The notes: generated by a model from the sequence alone, not told the origin. Counted from the stretch's first letter, positions 12,070 to 26,011 are shown. The stretch: 64,000 nucleotides of DNA from Pyrrhosoma nymphula (GCA_963573305.1 OY754337.1:49055164-49119163); one strand, 5' to 3'. Translations and numbers: made by a program.

Positions 12070-12838
12070 AAACCCTTCACAATGTTGTGTTCATTTAATT
12101 TACGTTAACCTAGTTTTAAACGATAGTTTTTAATTTCTAAAATACATGAAACTGTACATTGGTTCACTTGAGTACTTAGTATAGAAAAATGTATTAAGGC
12201 GTTTGCAGCGATTTTTTAGTGTACAGATTTGCGTGAAATATTGCATATGTGTTCTAATTACTGATAGCTATAGACAAAAGTGAAAAAAATTGCATCACAC
12301 CAATTTGTTTTTTTTTTGCAATAAAATATTATTTTAACACATGTCCTCATGGCACATGACATATTTCGTAATAATTCGATTACATATGTACAGATTTTCT
12401 TCTAAACGCGGAGTGATACATTTTTTTATTATTATATAGTTGCTATTAAATATCAAAGTGAAATGCCAATCCCATTGTTCGAAAAAATATTTCAATACCA
12501 TTATGTCTAAATTTCGAATACCGCGCCGAAAATTCAAGTAAAAACGTGCTGTAATTAAAGAAAAAAATTTAAAAACATAAAATCTTGAATCATTTACACT
12601 ATTGAATTTATGGTGTTTTAATGCATTAACAATGCACTTGAATGAAATTTGGTCGAAGAATTTTTTTCGACTTAAAACATTTAAAATGAGCACTCAATGG
12701 CCCACGATTACCACTCCAACCACCTTAAATTCGATTTTCAGATCGAGAAAATATTTATCAGAGATTAAAAACCCGGACTTAAATCTACCCATAGGTGGCT
12801 TTAAGTAAAGGAGCTTATGGAAGAAGGAGGAAGTTTAC
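12070..12838 (-). other. Intronic sequence downstream of the MAM exon
   Basis: Very AT-rich. A 119-codon minus frame at 12334-12693 has biased F/K/I/N composition and no domain. On the minus strand this follows the splice donor of the MAM exon, so it is probably intron. Confidence 0.5.
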
Positions 12839-13017
12839 CTTGTAGCTGCCGTCCGCCATGTTGGCCATGTTGATCATCATCTCCAGCTTGCAGTGTTCGC
12901 CCGTCATCTCGAACTGCGGACTCCAAACCCGGGGGAAGTCCCGCATGAGGACGGCCCGGGAGAGCCCAATGGACCGCAGCGGTGAGGGCTGGTTCATTTG
13001 GAGCAGCAGGAAGTGAC
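12839..13017 (-). CDS. Internal exon of a MAM-domain gene (partial gene)
   Basis: The only convincing host-gene piece. On the minus strand a 179-bp open segment is preceded by a pyrimidine-rich acceptor ending 'ttaatcctttccag' and followed by donor 'gtaaac' (12838-12833). Two leading bases plus 59 complete codons give start phase 1 and end phase 0. With a G from the previous exon the peptide starts G-H-F-L-L-L, then has 'MNQPSPLRSIGLSRAVLM', 'RVWSPQFEMTGEHCKLEMMI' and 'NMANMADGSYK'. The order 'FLLL', 'SP', 'C.L...' then a glycine turn is that of a MAM extracellular adhesion domain. The 'EHC.L' spacing recalls the MAM domain of ALK/LTK receptor kinases, but other MAM proteins are possible. The segment is GC-rich and third-position G/C-rich, unlike its surroundings. 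Flanking exons were not found, so introns are long. Confidence 0.8.
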
Positions 13018-13524
13018 CTGGAAAGGATTAAGAAAATTGGGCGTGGTCATTTCATTTGCATTTTTAACAACTCCCGTTAATTTCTTAACGTAGTCCGTTC
13101 CAAATTTAGTTGACAGTATTGATTCTTATTGAGAGATTCGTTTCCTCTGTAACTCTCCATAAGGCCGGAAGTGCGGTGTTGCCAATAGATGCAGGAAAAT
13201 TAAATTAATAAGTACTGTTGCGGTGTCTTTATTACACTTCCCGGATTGATCCATTCTGCAAATATGTTTCCCTTAGGTAACCTACTTAAATTTAGGGCAG
13301 TGTTGGAAATGTTTACCTGCGTGGCCAAGAGGTGAGTACAGGAGAGTAAGTTTGGCAACAGCGCACTACATTAGGTACGTGCAGTTATCTAATTGCGAGA
13401 AGCTCTATAGTAGCGGAAGTTCGGGGTGCGTCAACGACTACGGTAATTTAGGGACGGTTGTCGTAGGATACACCACTATTATACATCTATACAATCAAAC
13501 ATTGTGCAAGCTCACTATATACAG
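13018..13524. other. Probable intron, no feature seen
   Basis: Upstream of the MAM exon in the minus direction. Non-coding and moderately AT-rich; no repeat structure recognised. Confidence 0.45.
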
Positions 13525-13610
13525 CTGGGCTGGGGTGGCCCTGGAGTAGCGTGTTCGACTCTCGAACTGAGAGTCAAAAGTTCGAGATCAAGTGACGGCA
13601 AACCCTGATT
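13525..13610 (+). mobile_element. tRNA-derived SINE head (fragment)
   Basis: 'tggccctggagtagcgtg' resembles a tRNA A box and D arm. 'gttcgagatcaag' (about 13580-13592) resembles a B box with two differences from the consensus. An internal hairpin 'gactctcgaactgagagtc' mimics the anticodon arm. There is no closing acceptor stem, so this is a SINE head and not a tRNA gene. Confidence 0.5.
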
Positions 13611-13614
13611 TTGG

Positions 13615-14723
13615 AAAAATGAATCATTGGAAAAATCCCAATTTTTTAGGAAAGAGACAACTAAATCTCCATATATTCCATGATACCCAAATAGGCTCAG
13701 AGGCGAATTAAGAGGGGGGGGGCAGTTTCTGGAATAATAGGAAAAAATGAAGGTATTCCATACCCCTCAGATCCCAGTAAAGTAACAATCCGCACCCCCC
13801 AAATCAACGATCTTATTCAGCCGCGCCGGCGGCTCCACTGCTGACAGGCAGCAGTGTCAGCAGAAGGCACTGAAGGTGCAGATCAAGAACACCGGTCCGT
13901 TATTAACTGCCACAGTTTCTTGTGAGAGTGAAGTTTGCGGAATCGACCGGAGTACTGAGATGATGAACGCAAAGGAAATCCGTCATATTAGAATCTCTAG
14001 AATATGGAGTTTTGAATCCACCAAAACATAACGTGATGGCGTTCCTCCCGGTAAAATATTCCGGAGGTAAAATACTTTGTCCCCCAATCAGGTCTCCGGG
14101 TGAGGACAACTGGGAGGGGAACATCTGTCAAAGTGGACAAATGCTTATATTAAGTTTCAGGCTTTACTTTGTAGTAGTGAATCCGATTACTTGATTTATC
14201 ACATTTAAACATTTTTATTCATACCTAAGGATTTATTATTCCAACCAGAGGGCATTTTGGTAGGTGTTGAAGTAGGTGATAGGGTGAAGAATCTTGGGAG
14301 GACGTAGATAAGGGCAGAGAGGAACGGGGAAGATGTGATTAAAGGTAAATGATTCAAAGAGATTAACTGAGATTCAATATTCAAAAATAAAAATTGTTGC
14401 GACAAGAGCACCTATGAAGATAATTCGTGTTTTATAAAAATTATAGGCAAAGACTTACCAATGATATACAATTCATTTGGTTGAATATCCGCAAGCACTT
14501 GGGAACCCGCACAGAAATATTAAATTTGGGAAATCAATAAAATAAAAAAGAAAGACGCATGCGTTGTTAAAAACTGCTGCGAGCGTACAGAAAACGTCTC
14601 ATATTTGATGGAAGGATTAGTTTGGAAACCGTTTGAAACCCGGAAGCTACACGCTGGGCTAAGATTACTTGAAAAACTGCAATGAGGAGAATTTTGCGTA
14701 AAATAGGCGTAAAAAATGACGCA

Positions 14724-14754
<31 letters not shown>

Positions 14755-15025
14755 TCCTCGCGCTTTATCTCTAGAACTCATCGGAGTGACAAAATAAAAG
14801 AGAATCGTACACAGTCAAACTGGCAGGTAAAAAATCCTTCTTTCCTTGCACCACTACGGATTATAACAAAAAAACAGCTTGACACTAACTTATAACTCAT
14901 CTTTAACACAAAGACCTGGTCCTCTCCCCCTTCTTTCCCTCCCCCCCTTTCCATGGCTGATTTCCTAACACCCCCTGCCACACGCCACTGTGGCGACTTT
15001 CAGGGTAGTACTTAGATGTATTATA
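13615..15025. other. Unassigned, with one AT microsatellite
   Basis: Contains a G9 run near 13715, a hairpin-forming 'cactgctg'/'cagcagtg' near 13840, and an (AT)n tract at 14732-14755. No gene or transposon protein recognised. Confidence 0.45.
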
Positions 15026-15439
15026 CCTATGGAACTCTTCCTTGAACTACGACCTTGACGTGGTGGAAGGGCTTGTGCGTTCCAATGACACCTAGAGCTG
15101 GACTGGCAGGAGCAAGTTCTATTGCTCCTGGTAGGGCCACCGATGCCAGATAGGTCGAAGGGTAGGAGCCAGACGAAAGGTAGTTCCGTGATGGTGCACG
15201 TTCAAAATACCGTTGATTGGCGTAGGAATACCTCTCAACTACCACTTCCTAGAATATGAAAGTCATTCACAGAGAATTGATTCCTGGCAACTAAGGGACG
15301 CCGCCCACTAGGGTGGGTGTCGTGACCGGGGGAGGCAAGGCCCCCGCGGTCGTCATCACACAAAACCTTTGCGCAGCATAATCATCGGCGGATACAAGGG
15401 ATAGGAGGGAGAAGAAGAAGAAAAAGAGGAAGAGGAGGA

Positions 15440-16265
15440 GGAAAACAGTGGTAAAAATCGAACTTGGAACGTAAGGACCATGATGAGGGCCGGGAAGTTT
15501 GAAAACATTAAGCAGGAAATGGAAAAAGGAAAAATAGATGCTTGTGGGTTGTGCGAGGTGAGATGAAAGGATAGCGAGGACTATTGGAGTGATAGCTACA
15601 GGGTAATCCATAGTGGGGGAGATGATAGTCAACGTGGGGTAGGCATGGTCCTGAACACAAAATTGGGGCTGAGGGTGGTAAACATTGAACAAGTAAGCGA
15701 CAGGATACTATTGGTAGAAATAAAAGCACGGCCGACGAATTTCGTACTGATCCAGGTATAAATGCTTACGAGCAACCATAGGGAGGAAGAGGTGGAAAAG
15801 GTGTACGAGCAAGTAGAAGAAATAATTAGAGAAGTGCCGGGAAAGAAAAACCTGTTAGTGATGGATGACTGGAATGCAGTGGTGGGGGAAGGGAGGGATG
15901 GATTAGAAGTGGGAGGGTTTGGGCTAGGAAAAAGAAATGATCGCGGTGAAAAGGCAGTTGAATTTTGTAGAAGAAATAAATAAGCAGTGACAAACAGTTT
16001 AAACATCACCCCAGGTGTATGTACACATGGAAAATGGTGGGTGATACTGGGAGATACCAAATTATTATATAATGGTAAGGCAGAGATTTACGAACAGTGT
16101 AAAAACTCGCGTAGCTATCCAGGGGCGGATGAGGACTCAGATCACAACTTGGTGATGATGAAGTGTGAAGTTAGATTCAAAAGGTTTTGTAAAGGTAGGA
16201 AGATAAAGAGGTGGAACCTTGAAGCATTGAAAGGGTTGAAAAGAAGGGAATACATGAGCTGGTAG
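15440..16265 (+). pseudogene. LINE A endonuclease domain, broken
   Basis: An apurinic/apyrimidinic-type endonuclease that would nick target DNA for target-primed reverse transcription. Readable motifs in order: 'RTWNVRTM' (15460-15482), 'ACGLCEVR' followed by a stop (15540-15563), 'VMDDWNAVVGEG' (about 15858-15893, matching the family's GDWNA block with a changed first residue), 'FCRRNK' with a stop at 15982, and 'DEDSDHNLVMMK' (16128-16163), the terminal SDH block. The IDH block before it is unreadable. At least three stops or frame changes. Confidence 0.75.
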
Positions 16266-16291
16266 AAAAGAACATAGGCGAAGCAAAGCGG

Positions 16292-18220
16292 ATGGGAACA
16301 ATAGAGAGAAAATGGGAGGTTATAAAAACAGGCAACGCAGGAGCGGCAGAGAAAACAATAGGAACGGTAAAGAAGAGGGTTAAGAAGCAGTGGGTTGCGG
16401 AAGAAATGATAAATAAAATGGAGGAGAGAAGGATATGGAAAAACGTCAACACCGACGTAGGCAGGAGGAAGTACAAGGAATTGAATAATAAACTCAGGCG
16501 AGTGGCCAATCGGGCAAGAGAAAACTGGTGGAAGGGACAATGCGAGGAAATGGAAAATATGCAGGAGGAGGGGGAAGTAGGCGCTTTGTACGCCAAGGTG
16601 AATATGTTATCGGGTGGTAAGAGAGGTCAAACGATACCAAAGGTTAAGGACAAAACAGGGAAGATATTAATCGACCAGGAAGATTTCAAGGAAAGATGGA
16701 GAGAATACGTAGAGGAGCAATATGACAGCGAGAATAGATCCTTTAGCCGAGATATATATGATGAAGGAACAATAGAGAAGGATAACCTAGTACCAGAGTT
16801 ACTTGAAAGCGAAATAGAGAGGGCATTTAGAGAGATGAAGGGTAGAAAAGCCGTGGGAACCGATAACCTACCTTTGGAGCTACTGAAGAATCTAGGTAGT
16901 AAGGGGAGAAAATCGTTTTTCGAACTTATTCGCAGGATCTACGAGGAAAGAGTATGACCAGAGAATTTCGTGAAAACAGTATTAATACCTATCCCGAAGA
17001 AGAAGAAAGCGTGATAATGCGAGGAGTACAGAACAATCAGTTTAATTTCGCACGCGGCAAAATTCTTGCTTAGAATACTAAATAGAAGGTTGGATAGCAG
17101 AGCAAACTACTAATTAAGCGATGACCAATTTCGATTCAGGAAGGGGAGGGCAACCAGAGACGCGATTGCGGTAATGAGGACACTTATAGATAGAAACATA
17201 GATCATAATCAGGATGTTTTCGCTTGCTTTGTAGATTTCGAAAAGGCGTTTGACAGAGTAAACTAGTAGAAACTAATGGGAAGTACCGAGGAAAACTGGG
17301 AAACATAGTACTGGTGAAAATAGGAATAGATTGGCGTGATAGGAGATTCATCCGAAACTTATATATGGGGCTGAGGGATCAGGTAAGGGTAGCTGACGGT
17401 GAATCAGGGTGGGCAGTTTAGGTCGTGGCGTGCGGCACGGGTGCCCGTTTTCATCTTTATTTTTTAACATCTATGCTGAGGAAATGGTAAGAGAGGCATG
17501 GGATGAACTAGATGTGGGAACCAAAGTAGGAGGCCAGCGGATAAAGTCGGTTAAATTTGCAGACGACCAGGCGTTGGTCAGTCGGTCATCGAAAGGATTG
17601 AAAATTTTAGTAGATGCACTGGTAATGCAGTGCGAGAAATACGAGATGAAGATTAATAATAAGAAAAAGTAATGAGATTCTGTAGGACAAAGAAAGCGAG
17701 CACGGTGATAAGAGTAGGAAGCCACAAACTGGAGCAAGTAGAACAATTTAATTACTTGGGTAGTACGCTAGAAGAAACAGGACATAGTAGCAAAGACATA
17801 AGGAGGAGAATAGTGCTAGCGAAGGAAGCGCTCAATAATAGAAGGGAGCTGATGACGGGGACCTTAAGTAAGGATGTAAAAAAGAGGCTAGTGTAGAGCT
17901 TGATATGGAGTGTGGCGTTGTTTGGGCAGAAACGTGGACCTTGAGAAAGGAATACGAAAATAGACTGAAGGCTTTCGAGATGTGGGTGTGGAGGAGGATG
18001 GGGAAGGTGCGTTGGACGGAAAGGAAGACAATTGAGGAAGTGCTTGACATGGTGGTTGAGGAGACGAAACTTATAGATGAGATTAGGGGAAGACCGGGTA
18101 GGTGGCTGGAAGGGGTAATGATGTTTGCTGAAAGCCGTGATAGAGGGTAGGATGTTGGGTAAGCGGGGAAGGGGAAGGAAGAGGATAGGTTTTATGGACG
18201 GGATGGAGAAAGGTGGGACT
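16292..18220 (+). pseudogene. LINE A reverse transcriptase, broken
   Basis: Copies element RNA into DNA at the nicked target. Readable blocks: 'AFREMKGRKAVGTDNLPLEL' (about 16825-16884); 'FVKTVLIPIPKKKK' (16965-17008); 'CEEYRTISLISHAAKFLLRI' (17018-17078); 'VDFEKAFDRVN' (17230-17262) with the first catalytic Asp; 'GVRHGCPFSSLFFNIYAEEM' (17425-17485); 'KFADDQALV' (17550-17580), the catalytic ADD; and a C-terminal thumb-like part 'FNYLGSTLEETG' and 'MWVWRRMGKVRW'. Stops follow 16957, near 17012, 17110, 17265, 17672 and 17896. The FADDQA variant differs from LINE B's YADD, separating the two families. Confidence 0.8.
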
Positions 18221-18359
18221 TATGCTGAGATGAAGAAAGAAATACTAGATGTAGAAAGGGCACGGCACGTGTAAGAGTTTGTTGGATATTCTCTGACTTT
18301 CATCACAACCTACCACTAACCGGTAGATTACTGTAATTAATGAATGAATGCCTATGGAA

Positions 18360-20579
<2,220 letters not shown>

Positions 20580-20610
20580 GAGTTCGTGGAAAATCACACA
20601 CGCGATAATG

Positions 20611-20842
20611 TAAATAGACTATGCCACAGGTGGGGCGGAATTAAATATAAACACATAAAAAAAGAACACTCACAATATTAGTTGATATTTCGGTTGCTAG
20701 AACCTTTCTCAAAGGAAGACGGATACAGATTTCTGTATCCGTCTTCCTTTGAGAAAGGTTCTAGCAACCGAAATATCAACTAATATTGTGAGTGTTCTTT
20801 TTTTATGTGTTTATATTTAATTCCACCCCACCTGTGGCATAG

Positions 20843-20850
<8 letters not shown>
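20611..20850. repeat. 240-bp near-perfect palindrome
   Basis: Inverted arms of 120 bp meet at 20730/20731 ('ggatacagat|ttctgtatcc'). They differ at only one clear arm position ('ggggcgg' against 'ccacccc') and at the central T/T. It is flanked by TA tracts on both sides. The arms contain 'ctttgagaaagg' and 'aaccgaaatatcaac'. It could be an inverted pair of retroelement end fragments or a fold-back element. No coding sequence. Confidence 0.95.

Positions 20851-20934
<84 letters not shown>
20849..20934. repeat. (TA)n(TG)n compound microsatellite
   Basis: About 26 TA units are followed by about 17 TG units (20901-20934), abutting the right arm of the palindrome. Confidence 0.97.
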
Positions 20935-20937
<3 letters not shown>

Positions 20938-21359
20938 ATGTATATATGTAAATTTTATTTTGAAAACGGCTCTAACGATTTTGATTAAAGTTAACAATTA
21001 ACTAATATAGGGTACGAAAAGGCGTTTTACCTAGGTCTTGACTCTGGGAAAGCTCTTTTTTACAATATATTGGGCAAAAGAAATTTGCATTTTTAACATG
21101 TAAAAAGGCTAGGCTACTTCATTTTTGGTATACAGAGGTTTCTTTGTTTGCTTTGTTTAGTTGCTTATACTCCTGATAAAAATTTAAAATGTTACTTTTA
21201 GATAAATGAAAGAACAAATGTTTTAATTAATGCATTCAATTTCCGTATACCCATCGAATTTTCCTGGAATTTTAGTTTTTAGCTCGGAAATCTCATATTT
21301 TCTGACATCAGCAAAGACCAAGCCGGATAGCAAAAACCACATGTAAAAATAAGTTATTT

Positions 21360-22720
21360 GAAATAATGACTGAACTAAATGATTCTTATTCTCAAGAGAG
21401 GAACGATCAGAAAAGAATGAGGCAAGAATATGAGTATTACGATGATCGTTTAGAGCATTTAAAAATGTTACGTGATCTTGCACGAATCCAGAGAAGTGGA
21501 GAATCAAACGAACAAAGGGAACTACGCTTGTAAAAGATTAGGCAACGACAAAATAACCAAAGAACAGAAGAATCAGACTCACAAAAAAATAAGCAGTTTC
21601 AAGTCATGCGTGAACTAGTGGTTCAGAGGCGTACAGAAGAGTTTGATGATGGTCAATATCAACGATTGGAAGAAGAACACCGGAGAAATTCAAGACGACA
21701 ACAAGCATTACGGCTAAACCGAATATGTTGCTAAAGGCAGCTACAACGGCAGATATTTCTTACCATAGTTTGCAACCTTTTTATGTTGCTTGTATTCATT
21801 ACGGAGCATTGCATTTTTCCGAAAAACGTGAGTGAAATCGAATTCATTGAGATTCGTTTGGGGACTGCTGCTTGCATGGTAAGATAGATCTACCACATCC
21901 ATAATTTCCGAACGAGTTAGTGCGATCGTTTCTTCAACGTCATCCATTTTCTGATGACATTTATGAAAGGATTTGAAATTTAAATTTATGTTTTGCAATG
22001 GCCTCATTGACAGGAGATGACAATCGAACAGTCAACGGTCGAGGTTATAGTTATATTGCTAGCGGTCAAGTTTATCACAAACTGTATGTAGCAGCTCGCC
22101 CTACTCAAAATGATGATGGATAATTTGAACGGTTTCAATATGGACAGATATACATTTGGATAATCAGGATGCTCTTAGTGCACGCATAAACAATGCCATT
22201 AATCATGGTATCAGCGAGAATTTATTAGTCTCTTGGAACGTATTTTGAGATCTGAAAATCCGTTTGCTCTTGGATTCATGATAATGCGGGAAGTAGAAGA
22301 AGAAGCTAATAGACGCGCTGCTGAAGAAGGTGTAGAGCCGCCTTATGTCAAGCTGCTTTTTGCAATACCTGATTCCGTTGATCACAGAGGTTTAACATCC
22401 CCCTTCAGAATGAAGTTTGTGCCATTGTTACCCTCAACGCTGACCAAAGCTTTCCAGATAAAGAGTTAATTATTCGTAAACGTGGGAAATCTTTAGTTAC
22501 CATGAACAATATTGACAGCCGTGTTGGGTCCTTTACTTATCAACTATTTTACCCAAATTTTGCAATTTTGGATTCTCTGTATTAATATTCCTTTAAGAAC
22601 ACCTTATACCAGTCATCAAAATTTGAATAGATTTGAATTAGCTCAGTACCGATTAGCATTTAGACCTCACGTTGCCAAAATATTTTCCTTCAGACATCAA
22701 CCTAAGAAATCCTGATCTCC
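21360..22720 (+). pseudogene. Helitron Rep/helicase N-terminal remnant
   Basis: Two blocks of a rolling-circle transposon protein. The first (21365-21735) is arginine- and glutamate-rich: 'RMRQEYEYYDDRLEHLKMLR', 'RQRQNNQRTEESDSQ', 'EEEHRRNSRRQQALRLNR', like the repeated basic N-terminus of Helitron proteins. The second (22010-22560) has 'NGRGYSYIASGQVYHKLY', matching the Helitron 'G..YHRIGSLLP' block, then 'RILRSENPFALGFMI', and 'NEVCAIVTLNAD' with 'ELIIRKRGKSLVTMNNIDSR', the 'DEVAAI...RG..L..I' block. Several frame changes and stops break it. The HUH nickase and helicase motifs were not found. Between the blocks, 22007-21741 is open on the minus strand for 88 codons of unknown origin. Confidence 0.7.
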
Positions 22721-22914
22721 TGATCAGACTGTTTATTTCTGTTAATAGTGAACTAATAAAATCTACAAAATATCAATTAGCTCTAGGTTTGATGATTGTG
22801 CCAATTAATGTGTCCAGTGAAGATCCAAGGATTTATAGAAAAAACTGGAAGCGCCTATTTTGAGTCCGATCAAAAATCATATAAGATCAAACATCATCAT
22901 TATCATTAGTCATT

Positions 22915-23245
22915 AAATCATGAGATTGGTTGATAGCAGTCCTCCACATTCTACTCTGACTACCTCTAACCCCTCTGTGTCATTAAGGACATTCTGTTTC
23001 ATATCCCATTTTAGGTGGCCTGTGTATCCTCTCTCTCAATCTCCCTCGTGGGTCTTTTCCTATCTATTATGTTCCTCAAAAATTCGCCGTGCCTCGAAGT
23101 GCGGCGTATCTATATAGAACTTGTCTTACTGATCGTGCTTCAAATGGTTTTCTTCTCTCCTACTATTTCTTCCACTTCATCGTTTCTGACCTGTTTCGTC
23201 TGTGATCTTCAGCGTCAGCCTTCAGCACGTATCTAAAAGTTCCAT
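22915..23245 (-). mobile_element. LINE C family 3' fragment, second copy
   Basis: Related on the DNA level to 8925-9275. On the minus strand a decayed RT C-terminus reads 'FLRNIID', 'LKWDMKQNVLNDTEGLEVVR' in shifting frames. It ends 'ccaatctcatg' followed by an ATG/AAT-rich tail (22885-22918). It is 5'-truncated near 23245 with no intact frame. Confidence 0.6.
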
Positions 23246-23248
23246 CGT

Positions 23249-23595
23249 ATGAATGACTTAAATGTTATCTAATTTATATTCTGGCTACTTATAGAAAAAT
23301 GTATCCCCTATGTGATATTGGACTAAGAATTATACATTTCCACGCTACATATTTCGCAAATTGAACTTTGAATAACATGATGTTTCATGCGAGAATTATT
23401 TAAACCTGGGGAAAAATAGTACTTCTCCATCCAACACGAAAGCTAATTTCGCGAAAAACTGTTGATAAGAAGCAAAAATTCCCTGGAGGTCGAAAAATAA
23501 TACAATTGAGGTAAGTAACTTACCATCTTAGTTGATGAGTCATCAGCCAGTTACTATGGAAACCGAAGTAAAAATGCGATAGTTAAATATAGATG
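23249..23595 (+). repeat. Dispersed repeat U, copy 1
   Basis: Pairs with 25457-25800 in the same orientation. Shared phrases: 'aatgactt.aatgt', 'tattctggct.cttatagaaaaa', 'cgaaaaactgtt.ata', 'catcttacca' and a 'tgag...agccaataa'-like end. Diverged, perhaps 70-75% by eye. Family unknown. Confidence 0.6.
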
Positions 23596-23599
23596 GTGA

Positions 23600-25340
23600 T
23601 GCGACTCATACGGCAGGATAATAGTTTTCATTACAAATATAATTGGCAAATAATCTTCATAGTTTGCATCTAAATATTATTTCCTTATAGGTAAGGCATT
23701 TCATTAGTGAAAGCGATATATTAAAACCAATATAAACGAAAAGGTGGAATTCAGTAATTGTTATGACTCACACAGTAACGAAGGAACTTCTCTAATGTCT
23801 GATAGATGGTGTTAAATATTTAATGAATATCATGCGCCACGAAGATGGTGAACATATAATGAACCACTTGATGAGTCAGTCACTTGATGAATAAGTTATT
23901 TAGCACTAAATGATGAGTTTACCTGATGGTAATGACGATTTTCATTGTGCATAAGTAATTTATAAATAAAAAAAACGTATGGATATTGTAAAAGTAAAAG
24001 ATAAAACAAATAACAAAAATAAAGTAGATTTCTTGCTTTTACTCCGATTCGGCAAGTTTCTCTTCAGCATACGCCTCTAGCAACAAGTTTAAGAAGATAA
24101 AGCAATGAAATGAAATTTATGCTAACTCAAGTATAAACAAACGAAGAACGGAAACATGTTTTTGCCGCGTTCGTGGCCGACGTTTGTCATGACTGAAACT
24201 GTTCTCACGTTACGCTGATTGAACATAAAAAAACTAACAGAACGATTCTCAGCTCGCCTTAATGCCTGATTATATAAAATGCTCGAAAACACATCACATA
24301 AATAATGATTCACAGCACAATAATTCAAACTAAGCTTGATCGTGATAATCCACACTTAAAATGCTAGGATTAAATAAATAGCCATTTTTTATGAAAAAAT
24401 AAACTGAAGTAACACGTAACTTAGTTTTTACAAATCAATGGTTTCAATTAACTACACCAACAAGATCGCATTTTATTGCAAGATCAACATCTTCAGGTAT
24501 GGTTCACCTGAATATTTCGATCCTCGACGAAACCCAGGTTGTGCTATAAAAGCTATTGATGTGGAAAAAAACTAACTGTAAGTTACGTTTTATTTCCATT
24601 ACAATGCAGTTGTCGCAAAGTTGACGTGGATACAGTTAACTATTGGAAAATAAAGAGGAATAATTCAAGGGTGTACTCAAGACCATTGTAATTTCCATCC
24701 TTCTTCCAAAAGAATGACGGTGTGGGATGAAAATCTGATGGATTTGCGGTTGGTCTTGATGCAATAGAACTAGGTGAATATCAAAGGCCGGGTATCTTTC
24801 AGTAACTGAACGTGCCCGCAGAGCGAACTCTCGAAGGCAATTAGTTCTGAGTGAGTTATCCACGAAATATTGAAATTGCTCGGAAATAGTCGAACACCTG
24901 GGTTTCAGAAAAAGATTCGTGGGAAATTCAGGAGGCAGGCAGACATCCGCAACAGCAATCAAGCAAACCGAAGATTAGATTTAATCCCACCGGCCAGTTC
25001 CCGAAATCTAGTAACAGCCTCCGGCGTGGGTGGAAATCCCTCCACCCACATCAGGTTTTAAAACAGGCGTGAAATGCAGTCCGGTCGGGGAAACTGCCTT
25101 TCATCTTTTGATCCTCGCTCATCTCTCGCACGTGATTCGTCCCTTTATCGTCAACTATTTCGCATCACAAGCTCCAAGGTAATAATTTTACTTCCCCCAA
25201 AAATGTCTGGTGGTCAGTGGGACAATAACTGGCGGTAGTTCAGAGTACGTAACATTGTCTATACAAAAAATAGTCAATAACTAAATACTTTGACAAAAAA
25301 ATTTGAATGATTGGTTCAAATTAGGTGCTTAATATATATC
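23600..25340. other. Unassigned, small hairpins
   Basis: AT-rich. Notable structures are 'ttcaggt...acctgaa' near 24493 and a 9-bp stem 'gtgggtgga'/'tccacccac' at 25026-25049. A 108-codon minus frame (24962-24636) has no domain. Confidence 0.4.
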
Positions 25341-25456
25341 CATGCTAATTGCCACACAGAAAATTAAAATTTTACACTATCCATGTTTTGACGGCATTCC
25401 TAAAAATCAACCCGAAAACAATAATCGCAACTGCAATTAAGGTAGTTCCCCGTAAA

Positions 25457-25806
25457 ATGACTTCAATGTCATTTTGCTCATATTCTGGCTGCTTATAGAA
25501 AAACGCGTCCTCTATCAGATATAAACAACAAAAGTGTCACCCTTTCGTGCTATTTTCCTCACAAATAGAACATAAAATTACATGGTGTTAAAAGGGGGTA
25601 TGGGGTAAACAGGGGGAAAATAGTGTTTATCCACTTAACATAAATGATATTTTCGTGGAAAACTGTTTATAGGAAGGATGCAATACCGATAAATATAATA
25701 AAAATAAAATATAGGCATCTTACCACCTTATTTTGTGAGTTGTTAGCCAATAATTGCGATAATTGAAGTCGAAATTTGGTAATTCCATAGAAATTGTGCT
25801 GCAGTT
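25457..25806 (+). repeat. Dispersed repeat U, copy 2
   Basis: Diverged copy of 23249-23595. A shorter similarity to 30355-30430 just upstream (25380-25440, 'aaatcaac.c.aaaacaat') suggests a third partial copy. LINE B inserted directly after this copy. Confidence 0.6.
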
Positions 25807-26011
25807 GGCACCTTCCCGTGAGGAGTTGCTAGTCTCCCATCGGGCGCCTCCCCAGGTGGCGGATAGGGGAACGCTCACCAGATATGGGGGGTACTGGGGA
25901 AATAAAATACCCAGGGCGGACCAAAACTAGCACTGCTGCCTTGTAGGTAGGCGTTGGATCGCCAAAGGCTAGAGGAAGGAAAACCTCGATTAAAAACCCT
26001 GGTCCTCCAGG

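Larger units (their letters stand above)
15035..18350 (+). mobile_element. LINE A: full-length RTE-like non-LTR retrotransposon, inactive
   Basis: A ~3.3-kb insertion bounded by a 9-bp target-site duplication 'cctatggaa' at 15026-15034 and 18351-18359. The 5' UTR (15035 to about 15440) is followed by an apurinic-type endonuclease domain and a reverse-transcriptase domain in one direction. The element ends in a short 3' UTR with a small stem-loop (18310-18326) and an AATG-type tail ('aatgaatgaatg'). Gene order, length, endonuclease type and simple-repeat tail fit the RTE clade or a close relative. Many stops and frame changes make it non-autonomous today. 3' fragments of the same family lie at 6300-6810, 30525-30830, 39030-39395 and 39415-39690. 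Confidence 0.85.

Noticed and set aside
15291..16596. Long minus-strand frames opposite LINE A
   Set aside because: They are antisense shadows of the purine-rich coding strand of the element.
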